From Chrysomallon squamiferum (lineage: Eukaryota; Mollusca; Gastropoda; Neomphalida; Peltospiridae): a DNA stretch of 15,000 bases. The stretch covers positions 12,005,038 to 12,020,037 of the forward strand of contig CM022667.1 of NCBI GenBank assembly GCA_012295275.1, given 5' to 3'. The notes beneath the pieces are model-generated. The model had not been told where the DNA came from. It did no database searches and worked only from the letters and a program-made list of their open reading frames with translations. The stretch's first letter is position 1; each line of letters opens with the position of its first letter. Below are positions 1 through 8,490 of this stretch, in pieces. Position numbers and translations under genes: made by a program.

Positions 1-579
1 AAATAATAATAAAATTACAAATACTGTTGTGCCGCATTTATCCGCGTGTGTGTTAAAGGAAATAAGAAGAATTCCTGAAAATTTCAGAAAATATGTGTAA
101 TCACTGAATTGAAAGCAATATGGCCAGTGTTGGAGATTGTCCTAGGGAAAACTTGGACCATCCACGGAGCCAAGTATCTGTAGAAAGACCAGTTTTTTCA
201 TAGTGAGGACATAACAGTATAACTGAATGGACGTTTTGACTCATGCTTGTTCAGTTTTTCGTAGAAAAATCAAGTGATCCCCATTTGTGGCATTCTGTTG
301 GGTTCTGGTTCTTGAAATTCTACATCGATGCAGCCAGAAGATGATCTACTTGCAGCCACTGCATTGCCAGTTTAAATAGCAGATGCCAAGTCCGTAGATA
401 AAAACGTAGTTTTATCCTACACGTCTTCATGAAAATAATACGAATTAAAAGGAAAAATCACACGGACTTCAGGATCCTAGTACTGTATGTCATACATTAC
501 TAAAATTTACTGCAGAACATATTTTAATTTATTTTTTCGTGTTTTGGTATTTTGGTCAAAACACAATAATAAATTAGAA
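1..579. other. AT-rich unique DNA, no gene recognised
   Basis: All six frames are broken by frequent stops and I see no repeat array, tRNA-like fold or transposon end here. The sequence is complex rather than repetitive, so it could be intronic or intergenic. Its 3' end grades into A-rich simple sequence. Confidence 0.6.
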
Positions 580-640
580 TAAACAAAGAAACAAAGAAAC
601 AAATAAACAAACAAACAAACAAATAAATAAATAAAATTAA
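580..640. repeat. (AAAC)n/(AAAT)n microsatellite
   Basis: Imperfect tetranucleotide tract that moves from AAAC/AAAG units to AAAC and then AAAT units. The stepwise unit change is what slippage with point mutation produces. Confidence 0.85.
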
Positions 641-660
641 AAATGTCTTGAATATAGTCC

Positions 661-719
661 GACTACTACTATTACTACTACTACTACTACTACTACTACT
701 AATAATAATAATAATAAGA
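661..719. repeat. (ACT)n then (AAT)n trinucleotide tract
   Basis: About 13 ACT-type units pass directly into about six AAT units. A short minus-strand frame across it (rich in valine and tyrosine) is a translation of the repeat, not a gene. Confidence 0.9.
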
Positions 720-882
720 AAAAAATAATAACCATAATGGTTTTGTTGTAATAGTAGTAATAGTAATAAAAATAATAAAATCTAAAGAACAAAAAATATT
801 TAAAAAAAAACAAAAAACAAAAAACAAAAAACAAATATAAAATAAATAAATAAATAAATAAAAAGAAGAAGAAGGAGAAGAA
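720..882. repeat. A-rich compound low-complexity tract
   Basis: Consecutive simple motifs: scattered AAT/AGT units, AAAAAC units at about 803-836, AAAT units at about 838-862, then AAG units to about 882. The overlapping minus-strand frames are Phe/Tyr/Val-rich repeat translations. Confidence 0.85.
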
Positions 883-1262
<380 letters not shown>

Positions 1263-1266
<4 letters not shown>

Positions 1267-1286
1267 CTTGGCTCCTTTATTCGTTT
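1263..1286 (+). repeat. Dispersed flank repeat of GA arrays, copy 1
   Basis: A 24-bp segment beginning GATTCTTGGCTCCTTTATTC directly follows the GA/GATT tract. An almost identical segment (one mismatch, CTCC against CTTC, over about 23 bases) follows the GA tract ending at 3278. The shared non-repetitive flank suggests the two GA arrays belong to copies of one dispersed element or arose by duplication. Confidence 0.6.
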
Positions 1287-1345
1287 TTCTACTTCTTATT
1301 CTATCCGTCTATCTGTCTTAGACGTTCTGTGTTCTTTTTGTTGGC

Positions 1346-1390
1346 CTCCTTCTCTCTCTCTCTGCCTCCCTCTCTCTCTCCCTCTCTCTC
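1346..1390. repeat. CT-rich low-complexity tract
   Basis: Imperfect (CT)n interrupted by GCCTCCC. It lies on the strand opposite in composition to the upstream GA tract, so the two could in principle base-pair as inverted repeats. Confidence 0.85.
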
Positions 1391-2284
1391 ATTCTTTGAA
1401 TCTATCAAAACCTCACAACCTAATCATAAACAAACAAAACAAAAAAAAAAAAGAGCAGGAAATAAAATCCCCGACAGTTTGAAGACCACGTAATTCATGT
1501 TAGTATTTTCCAGTGACAGCCTTATCCGTCTTATTTCCCTCACGTCTAGTCACAGCTCAGATCAACAGTATACTGCCAGCCGCGGTGTTCAGTGATACCC
1601 GTAATTTTGCTGTTCTTTACTAGAATTCTGAGACCCGTGAAGCAGAAGGGTCAGACAACGTCACAACTCGTATGACTGATAAATATGACGTTGTGTGTTA
1701 TTCGTTTTTCTTTATTTTCATTTTTCTTCCCTTCTTTTTTTTTTTTCTTTGTTTTTCTTTCTTTAATTATTATTATTATTATTATTATTATTAAATTATT
1801 TTTGCTCCGGATTTAACTAATGTAAACTAAAATGCAATAATAAAAATAAACAGTAAATAAGTGAACCTTTAAACGACTACATGGTAAACGCTTATGGGGT
1901 TTTTTTTTTTTTTTTCTTCTTTTGTTTTCTTTTATAATTATTTTTATTACATGCACGCAGGTGTTTTTGAAAAATAAAGAATTTTCGTTCTTAGCAGTTA
2001 TAAAATCACAAATTTAACGTTATGTATATATATATAAAAAAACGTTCTCCATATAATTAACCGACTTCGCAGAAACGTTAAATGTCACTTGCAGATCGTG
2101 TTGTAATGGTATCAGATTCAGATAAGTGTTTAATTATTTTAAAATGATCCACGTTCGTTGAAAAAAACACACAAAAAAGGCGACAACCAGGCAAAAATAA
2201 TAAATCTTTGGCGCCTTTGAGAGTCTATTACAGTGACGTCATTTGTTCTGGGCAATTGTTCGTGTTTGCTCATAAATGAAATAT

Positions 2285-2290
<6 letters not shown>
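1391..2290. other. AT-rich unique DNA with small simple repeats
   Basis: No gene recognised. Contains a poly(A) run near 1441-1452, T-rich DNA at about 1735-1765, an ATT tract at 1766-1793, a T16 run at 1900-1915 and a short TA run near 2025-2036. The stretches between (for example 1500-1680 and 2040-2280) are complex sequence with stops in every frame. Confidence 0.6.
1766..1793. repeat. (ATT)n microsatellite
   Basis: About nine ATT units directly after a T-rich stretch. Confidence 0.9.

Positions 2291-2359
<69 letters not shown>
2291..2359. repeat. (AG)n microsatellite
   Basis: 69 bp of uninterrupted AG. An 85-residue minus-strand frame over it reads as Ser-Leu repeats and is an artefact of the array. 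Confidence 0.97.
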
Positions 2360-2365
<6 letters not shown>

Positions 2366-2472
2366 AAAGAAATAAGACAAAAACAAAACAAATCAATTAA
2401 ACTAAACTAATAATAGAAAGAAGAAAGAGAAAAAGAAAACATTTAATTTGAATGTGCTTCTTTAATTTAGAA

Positions 2473-2570
2473 TATGCATACATGCATACATACACACGTA
2501 CGTACGTACACAACTACATACACAGACAGATATACTCATACATACATATACATATATATATATATATATA
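2473..2570. repeat. CATA / ACGT / TA compound microsatellite
   Basis: CATA units at about 2475-2490, a palindromic CACGTACGTACGTAC block at about 2496-2510, more CATA units, then about ten TA units at 2551-2570. The ACGT and TA parts are self-complementary and could extrude as cruciforms. Plus-strand frames through it (Tyr/His/Thr/Ile-rich) are repeat translations. Confidence 0.93.
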
Positions 2571-2671
2571 CACAATCATTTACCTACATACACAATATGC
2601 TTATCTTAAATTCATTTATCGTGAATCATCTCCTTTCTTCCATCTCCTTTGCTACAGAAATAGGAAAAGCC

Positions 2672-2694
2672 TTTTTTTTTTTTTTTTTTTTTTT
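2672..2694. repeat. T23 homopolymer
   Basis: A run of 23 T. On the minus strand this is a poly(A), so a retroposed tail is possible, but I see no recognisable element body or target-site duplication beside it. Confidence 0.9.
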
Positions 2695-2947
2695 AGTTAC
2701 CTCCCTTGAAACAGTTAGAATATGTGAATTAAAATACGCGTGTTGCAGATGAGATCAGAATGAACTTACGCCGTTTCACGGTATCCGATATTCAAGATGT
2801 CTGACATTGTTTTAAAACTGTATGATATCGGATGGTCGACTTCGTGCGAGTAACACCTGTAAATTCTATGTCTGGTCACTTACTGCAGTTTCAGATTATA
2901 GGGCAATGATGCAATATTCATTTGAACTGAAAAGATCAAATGTATAG
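2695..2947. other. Unique DNA with a 9-bp inverted repeat
   Basis: Non-repetitive and somewhat less AT-rich than its surroundings. ATCCGATAT at 2783-2791 is exactly inverted at 2825-2833, separated by 33 bases. Nine matching bases can arise by chance in a window this size. No gene recognised. Confidence 0.5.
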
Positions 2948-3016
<69 letters not shown>

Positions 3017-3093
3017 TATTGTTACTACTGCTACTACTGCTGCTTCCAGTTCTACTTTTCCTACTTCTACAACTTCTACTACTACTTCTACTC
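2948..3093. repeat. (TTA)n then TAC/TGC/TTC triplet tract
   Basis: About 24 TTA units (to about 3020) grade into an imperfect series of TAC, TGC and TTC triplets to about 3093. The triplet period holds throughout while the unit changes, which suggests one long trinucleotide array decaying at one end. Confidence 0.92.
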
Positions 3094-3188
3094 TGGTTTA
3101 ATTGTTGAAGAATGTTAATATCTCACATGCTTACGACAGCTGATAAAGCAGCGATAGACACAAAAGTAGACAGAAAAAAGAAAAAAAA

Positions 3189-3202
3189 GAGAGAGTGAGT
3201 GA

Positions 3203-3278
<76 letters not shown>
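3189..3278. repeat. (GA)n microsatellite with GTGA interruptions
   Basis: 90 bp of GA. The first 20 bp carry GTGA interruptions and the remainder is perfect. The 3' flank at 3277-3299 matches the flank of the array at 1157-1266. Confidence 0.97.
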
Positions 3279-3280
<2 letters not shown>

Positions 3281-3299
3281 CTTGGCTTCTTTATTCGTT
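3277..3299 (+). repeat. Dispersed flank repeat of GA arrays, copy 2
   Basis: GATTCTTGGCTTCTTTATTC lies immediately after the GA tract and is the partner of 1263-1286. Homology is lost shortly after TTATTCGTT. Confidence 0.6.
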
Positions 3300-3548
3300 A
3301 TACTTTTTTTTCTTTTTTTGTCGTTTATAGTGATGTGTATAAATAAAAAAGAGAATAAGAGCTGATTGGAATTTAATGCATTTTATACTTGTTAAGATAA
3401 TCTTGTTTTCATTATTATTTTCTTTTTAGTACATATGAATGTAGTTTTTTCTCTTTAACTTTCGAAATGTTTCTCTTTTACTTTTGTCAGTGTATCTTCA
3501 TACTACTAGCTTGTTTTTCTTTTCTCTTCCGTATTCTCACCTTCGCTC
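3300..3548. other. AT-rich unique DNA
   Basis: No gene recognised. Plus-strand frames that start here and run on into the CT tract (Ser-Leu repeats) are artefacts. Confidence 0.6.
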
Positions 3549-3653
<105 letters not shown>

Positions 3654-3687
3654 TGGACACACACTCGTCGCAACATTTCCACACAGG

Positions 3688-3704
3688 AAAAAAAAAAAAA
3701 AAAA
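3688..3704. repeat. A17 homopolymer
   Basis: Run of 17 A followed by AAAAC-type units to about 3732. Confidence 0.9.
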
Positions 3705-3732
3705 GTATCAGTAAAACAAACAAAACAAAAAA

Positions 3733-4232
3733 AGTATTTCTTAGTCAAACGAAGCAGGTCGAAACCTTTGACCTGATGAGGACAACTGTAACCGAATCGT
3801 CGAGGCAACCTCGGGTGAAGCTACTTTAAAAGCACTCCAACATTTTTTCACATTGTCTGGTCACCTCTTCTCACTTACCTTCCACCACCGTGATTACCCA
3901 TTTCGGCCTAACACGCGATAGCCACTTTCAGGAAAGTTTACGACCAATAAACTGTTTGTGAATTACCTTCAGTTTTAGCGGCTTCTTCTCGGGAGTTAAG
4001 CCGATACGTAGGCGTCATTGTGTCCACCGTGTTTCTGTTTTGTTGTGAAATCTTTATGATTAGAAGGGACATCGGTCAGAGGGTTTGTGTTCCGAAGAAG
4101 GACAGAAGAAAACAGTAATGGTTATCTTGTTCTCACATCGTTTATTTAAGACCGAAAACATGGCCTTGGATAGGGACATTTGTCCTCCGAAATTTTTCAG
4201 CAAATACAGCTGTTTGAAGAAAAAACAGTCTT
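3733..4232. other. Complex, less AT-rich sequence, no gene recognised
   Basis: One of the few blocks of about 500 bp without simple repeats. It holds two perfect small hairpins at 3755-3775 and 3801-3813. A plus-strand frame from 4085 covers about 50 ordinary-looking residues before running into an ATT tract. It has no recognisable motif and is too short to call. Other frames are broken. This could be relict transposon DNA, but I cannot assign a family. Confidence 0.5.
3755..3813 (+). other. Paired perfect hairpins around a CTGATGAG motif
   Basis: CAGGTC (3755-3760) pairs with GACCTG (3770-3775) across a 9-base loop. CGAGG (3801-3805) pairs with CCTCG (3809-3813) across a CAA loop. Between them, CTGATGAG (3773-3780) is followed by GAC (3781-3783) and later by GTC (3799-3801). 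This layout recalls a hammerhead ribozyme core, in which CUGAUGA, helix II and GAAA follow in order. Here GAGG stands where GAAA is expected and helices I and III are not evident, so a functional ribozyme is unlikely. Confidence 0.3.
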
Positions 4233-4252
4233 CAATAATAATAATAATAATA

Positions 4253-4287
<35 letters not shown>

Positions 4288-4313
4288 TATGATAATAATA
4301 ATAAGAAGAAGAA
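4233..4313. repeat. (AAT)n-(ATT)n head-to-head tract, then AAG
   Basis: About seven AAT units meet about twelve ATT units near 4253, followed by AAT and AAG units. The AAT-to-ATT reversal is self-complementary, so a single strand can fold into a hairpin. Frames across it read as poly-Ile, poly-Asn or poly-Tyr. Confidence 0.93.
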
Positions 4314-4825
4314 CTATAACAACTGCAAAAACAAGACATTGTCAGTTAAACAAAACAAAAACAAATTAGAAAATTTAAAAATTTAAAAAAATCATTCTGG
4401 AACATAAACGACTTTATTTATGAATCACGAAACACCAATGTTGTTTGAGATTAATTCTTTGATTATATACTCGAAAACAAAATATTTAAAACACAATAGT
4501 ATTCATGTACTCAAGAGTCGGAAGGTTTTCTTACTTACAGCTTCGATTTAGTATTAATATGGCGGAAACAGATACCGTTTAGTCCAGTCTGAATTCAGCA
4601 GAATAACTCACACAGTCGATAAATAATTACAGGCGAAATAAAATTTGGAACGAAAAACTACGTATATCGACTTCTGTATTGACAAAAGCCACCATAAATT
4701 TATTAGTTGTAACAGAACGTTAACGCCACAACGATAACGTGATACGAGCAAATTCTGTTGTTGACAACGAAGCTGGTGTAGTTGCTTCCGTTCACATGAA
4801 AGACGACAGCAGTGCGCCTAACAGC
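4314..4825. other. AT-rich unique DNA, no gene recognised
   Basis: Non-repetitive. The plus-strand frame from 4739 starts with about 30 ordinary-looking residues and then enters a Thr-rich ACA repeat. It has no motif and I do not call it a gene. No splice-bounded exon stands out. Confidence 0.5.
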
Positions 4826-4857
4826 GAAACGACAACAACGACAACAATAACAACAGT
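4826..4857. repeat. (ACA/ACG)n trinucleotide tract
   Basis: About ten imperfect ACA, ACG and ATA triplets. Confidence 0.8.
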
Positions 4858-4900
4858 GCTTTTAGTTTTTAGCAATATTAAAACAATAATTGTGGGGTGG

Positions 4901-5147
4901 AGGGAAGAAAAAAGATATTGAAAAAAAGAAAAAAAAAAAAAAGAAGAAAAATATATAATAATAATAATAATAAGAAGAAGAAGAAGAAGAAGAAGAAAAA
5001 GTAGAAGGGGAGAAGAAAAACTACACAACAGAAAGAAGACGGAAAAGATGAAGAAAAAGAAGATAAAACGAAGAAAGAAAGACGCAGTGTAACAAGAAAA
5101 GAAGAACAAGAAAAGAACAAGAAAAGAAAAGAAAAAAAAAAAAAGAC
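4901..5147. repeat. Polypurine A/G-rich tract with AAT core
   Basis: About 250 bp in which one strand is almost wholly purine: GAAA and A-runs, AAT units at about 4954-4972, AAG units at about 4972-4997, then GAAAA-type units. Long purine strands can form triplex structures. The two minus-strand frames of 100-105 residues are Phe/Leu/Ser-rich translations of this tract. Confidence 0.88.
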
Positions 5148-5179
5148 ATGGATTATTATATACATATCAGGTTGTAACA

Positions 5180-5550
5180 AACGATCTTGTTGAGACCGCT
5201 AAATTGAGCAGAACAAATACGCCATTTTATTGTAAACGCAGAAGATTGCCGTCTGACAAAAATTCACGTTAGCACCCGCGATGTTTGCCGAGATAGGTCC
5301 GTTTAATCATTTGTGGTCTCGCTCGATCGCGCGCATGACGAAAACCCGGTTGTCATTTTTTTTTTCCGACACAGGGCCGCTTGAGCGCTATAAAACATCG
5401 CGCCTATCACGGCAAAACATCTTGTATGTAATTGTAATGGCACAAAGAGTTTATTTGAATGAATGGTGGGGGTGTAATTGATAACATTATAAAACACGTG
5501 TAATTAGACCCCGGCTATCTCCAACATGCTGCTCGCAGGACGGCGGACAG
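5180..5550 (+). promoter_or_regulatory. CpG-dense island with TATA-like box (candidate promoter)
   Basis: Within AT-rich surroundings, about 5195-5425 carries more than 20 CpG dinucleotides by eye, including a CGATCGCGCGC stretch near 5323-5333. TATAAAA lies at 5389-5395 inside GCGCTATAAAAC, and a CACGTG E-box lies at 5495-5500. A start codon at 5437 opens only 14 codons. This mix would suit a small promoter or the GC-rich body of a retroposed element, since a 30-base poly(A) follows at 5551. No open frame of note follows on the plus strand, so the promoter idea is inference. Confidence 0.3.

Positions 5551-5580
<30 letters not shown>
5551..5580. repeat. A30 homopolymer
   Basis: Thirty consecutive A directly after GGCGGACAG. 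It could be a retroposon tail for the CpG-dense block upstream. A near-repeat of GATCTTGTT occurs at 5183-5191 and 5613-5621, but it is not adjacent to the tail, so a target-site duplication is not established. Confidence 0.93.
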
Positions 5581-5582
<2 letters not shown>

Positions 5583-5682
5583 AAGAAAAAACTTGGGCTT
5601 CTGGAGTAACGTGATCTTGTTTGGAACTCTTCTTTGTGAGGCGATAAGCGAAGCGTAGAGAGTAGACTGACTTTGGATACAC
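5581..5682. other. 102-bp unique segment between A30 and T26
   Basis: Complex sequence bounded by a run of A on the left and a run of T on the right. The minus-strand frame over it is capped by poly-Lys and poly-Phe from the homopolymers and is not a credible gene. Confidence 0.5.
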
Positions 5683-5708
5683 TTTTTTTTTTTTTTTTTT
5701 TTTTTTTT
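5683..5708. repeat. T26 homopolymer
   Basis: Twenty-six consecutive T, inverted relative to the A30 run 102 bp upstream, followed by purine-rich sequence to about 5780. Confidence 0.93.
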
Positions 5709-5834
5709 GTACATAAAGGAGAAGAAAAAAAAAAGAAGAAGTAAAAAAAAAAAGAGCGAGATAGAAAGAAAAGAGAAGCTGTTCATGTTTTTAACTATCT
5801 TTTTGGAATGATTTCTTATTTTTTGTTATTTAGT

Positions 5835-6165
5835 AAAAAAAAAATAAAGTAAAATAATAATAATGACAACAACAACAACAACAATAACAATAACAGTAAC
5901 AATAACCATAATAATAATAATTATTATAATAACAATAATAACAATAATAATAATAATAGAATAGAATAGAATAAAATAGAATGAAATGAAATGGAATAAA
6001 ATAAAAATAAAAATGATAAAAAAGTAACTAACCAACCAACTAAATAAATAAATAAATTTAAAAAAAATAAGTAAATAAATAGAAAGTAAATAAATAAATA
6101 AAAAGTAAAAAATAAATGATTAATAAGGTAAACAAGTAAATAAGTATTTATTTATTTAATTATGT
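5835..6165. repeat. A-rich compound simple-repeat block
   Basis: In order: AAT units, ACA units (about 5865-5900), AAT/AAC units, AATAG and AAATG pentamers (about 5953-5997), AACC units near 6030, and AAAT units to about 6165. Overlapping frames are repeat translations. Confidence 0.88.
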
Positions 6166-6480
6166 TTGAAAATAAGAATTAATGCGTTCTAAAATAACAC
6201 GATTAATGTAAAACAGCCCCCCCCCCAAAAAAAAAAATAATAAGAAAAAAATGAAAGAAAAGAAAAAAAGAAAAAGGAGAAGAAATAGTTTCAGAAAAAA
6301 TATTTAGTTTGCAAGAATGAAAAATGTTCTAGTGATCTGGTCCTGATTTTACAGTATATTTTAAAATATGATTAAAGATGAGAACTTTTTTAGACTGGCT
6401 ATTTTATAAAATACATTTTGCAATGTTTAAGTTTATTTGTCACAAACTGTAATTTAAATAAACGGATATGTTTTGAATTT
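6166..6480. other. AT-rich DNA with C10-A11 junction
   Basis: A run of 10 C (6217-6226) meets a run of 11 A (6227-6237), then A/G-rich sequence to about 6297. The rest is AT-rich unique DNA. No gene recognised. Confidence 0.65.
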
Positions 6481-6636
6481 AAATAGGAAATAAAATAAAC
6501 TGACAGATAAAATAATTCTATTAAATAATAATAATAATAATAAATAAATAACTAAAATAAAATAAAATAAAATTATATATATAAAAAAATAATAATAATA
6601 AATAAATAAAATAATAATAATAATAATAAAATGATA

Positions 6637-6684
<48 letters not shown>

Positions 6685-6744
6685 TTATTGTAATAAATGT
6701 TATAAAAAGTTTTTTAAATTAAATAATATAAATAAATAAAATAA

Positions 6745-6782
<38 letters not shown>

Positions 6783-7010
6783 TAAAATTAATTAAAAAAG
6801 TAATAAAATAATTGTAATAAATGCTGTAAAAAGTTTTTTAAATTAAATAATATAAATAAATAAAAGAATAACTATACATATAAGCAAGCAATAAAAAAAC
6901 TAACTAAAAATAAATAAATAATCAAAAATAAAAATAAAAATATAAAATATAAATATATTATGAAAAAAAATGTGTTTTATAAAATATGTTGATATTTCAA
7001 ATTTTTTTTC
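6481..7010. repeat. Almost pure A/T block with AAT arrays
   Basis: About 500 bp with very few G or C, mainly AAT tracts (about 6525-6545, 6588-6635, 6640-6682, 6744-6780) and AAAT or AAAAT units. It contains an internal 124-bp-period duplication. DNA of this kind is easily unwound and resembles matrix-attachment DNA, but nothing proves a function. Confidence 0.88.
6687..6865 (+). repeat. Direct repeat pair, period 124 bp
   Basis: A segment of about 54 bp starting ATTGTAATAAATG and containing AAAAAGTTTTTTAAATTAAA occurs at 6687-6740 and again at 6811-6864. I see two mismatches in the first 20 bases and identity after that. An AAT tract lies between the copies, so a 124-bp unit (unique part plus AAT tract) was probably duplicated in tandem. 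Confidence 0.8.
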
Positions 7011-7354
7011 ATTTAAAAAAATACACGAGTATTAAGCCTTCCATAAAAGCAGCATAAAACGAGAGACAGAGAAAAAAAAAAAGGAGAAAATATTTAATAA
7101 ATATACTACCTTTAAAAAAATGTGTCTTTGATCCTTGTACAGAAAAGGGTTCAAATGTTACTATTTATTTATATGTTGATTACCTTGTGACACATTCGTA
7201 AGGTATCAGTTTTAATATTTATTAAATTGCTAAATTTCCCATCTACTGACGTTGTAAAATTTCTAAATTAAACAATAATATTTTAATGTTCCAGAAAACA
7301 ACGTGCACACGTGGGTACGTTTAGATTTTATGATTGGAGTGATACCAGCGATAT

Positions 7355-7355
<1 letters not shown>
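7011..7355. other. AT-rich unique DNA
   Basis: No gene recognised. Frames are short, and the one reaching the following GA tract from 7303 becomes an Arg-Glu repeat. Confidence 0.6.

Positions 7356-7436
<81 letters not shown>
7356..7436. repeat. (AG)n microsatellite
   Basis: 81 bp of uninterrupted AG ending 65 bp before the 22-bp minisatellite. Confidence 0.97.
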
Positions 7437-7441
<5 letters not shown>

Positions 7442-7500
7442 GAATAGTGAAAAGAACTGTAAACGTAGCAGAAATGAATGCTAAGTAAAACGTCAGTAAA

Positions 7501-8490
7501 TTTTCGTTTATTACGTATACTATTTTCGTTTATTACGTATACTATTTTCGTTTATTACGTATACTATTTTCGTTTATTACGTCTACTATTTTCGTTTATT
7601 ACGTATCCTACTTTCTTTCATTACGTATACTATTTTCGTTTATTACGTACAGTATTTTCGTTTATTACAAATACTGCTTTCTTTTATTACGCATACTATT
7701 TTCGTTTATTACGTATACTACTTTCGTTTATTACGTATACTACTTTCTTTTATTACGTATACTATTTTCGTTTATTACGTATACTATTTTCGTTTATTAC
7801 GTATACTGTTTTCGTTTATTACGTATACTATTTTCGTTTATTACGTATACTATTTTCGTTTATTGCTTATACTATTTTCTTTTATTACGTATACTATTTT
7901 CTTTTATTACGTATGCTACTTTCGTTTATTACGTATACTACTTTCTTTCATTACATGTACTATTTTCGTTTATTACGTATACTATTTTCGTTTATTACGT
8001 ATACTACTTTGTTTTATTACGTATACTATTTTCGTTTATTACGTATACTACTTTCTTTTATTACGCATACTATTTTCGTTTATTACGTATACTATTTTCG
8101 TTTATTAAGTATACTATTTTCGTTTATTGCGTATACTACTTTCTTTTATTGCGTATACTGTTTTCGTTTATTACGTATAGTATTTTCGTTTATTACGCAT
8201 ACTATTTTCGTTTATTACGTATGCTACTTTCGTTTATTACGCATACTACTTTCGTTTATTACGTATACTACTTTCTTTTATTACGCATACTATTTTCGTT
8301 TATTACGTATACTATTTTCGTTTATTACGCATACTGCTTTCGTTTATTACGTATGATACTGTAATTTATTACGTATACTACTTTCTTTTATTACGTATAC
8401 TACTTTCGTTTATTACGTATACTATTTTCGTTTATTAAGTGTACTGCTTTCGTTTATTACGTATGCTACTTTCATTTATTACGTAACTAT
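7501..8490 (+). repeat. 22-bp minisatellite, about 45 copies
   Basis: Tandem 22-bp units with core TTTCGTTTATTACGTATAC. 990 bp divided by 22 gives 45 units, and the register appears free of indels until the last unit. Common variants are CTTT for TTTT at the start, CT for CG in the first CpG, and GCATAC for GTATAC. Most units keep two CpGs in an otherwise AT-rich context. Because 22 is not divisible by three and the consensus has no stop in any forward frame, a 292-codon ORF (ATG at 7478, end at 8356) crosses the array. It encodes a 22-residue repeat of aromatic and aliphatic residues and is almost certainly not a gene. Confidence 0.97.

Noticed and set aside
2783-2833. 9-bp inverted repeat ATCCGATAT / ATATCGGAT as transposon ends or a regulatory palindrome
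   Set aside because: Too short for terminal inverted repeats, no target-site duplication, and chance occurrence is likely.
4792-5180. Minus-strand frames of about 100 residues rich in Phe, Leu and Ser, resembling membrane segments
   Set aside because: They are products of the polypurine and AAT/AAG tract. Hydrophobicity follows from poly-pyrimidine codons.
7501-8490. CRISPR-like array
   Set aside because: Units are contiguous 22-mers with no unique spacers, and the context is eukaryotic. It is a minisatellite.
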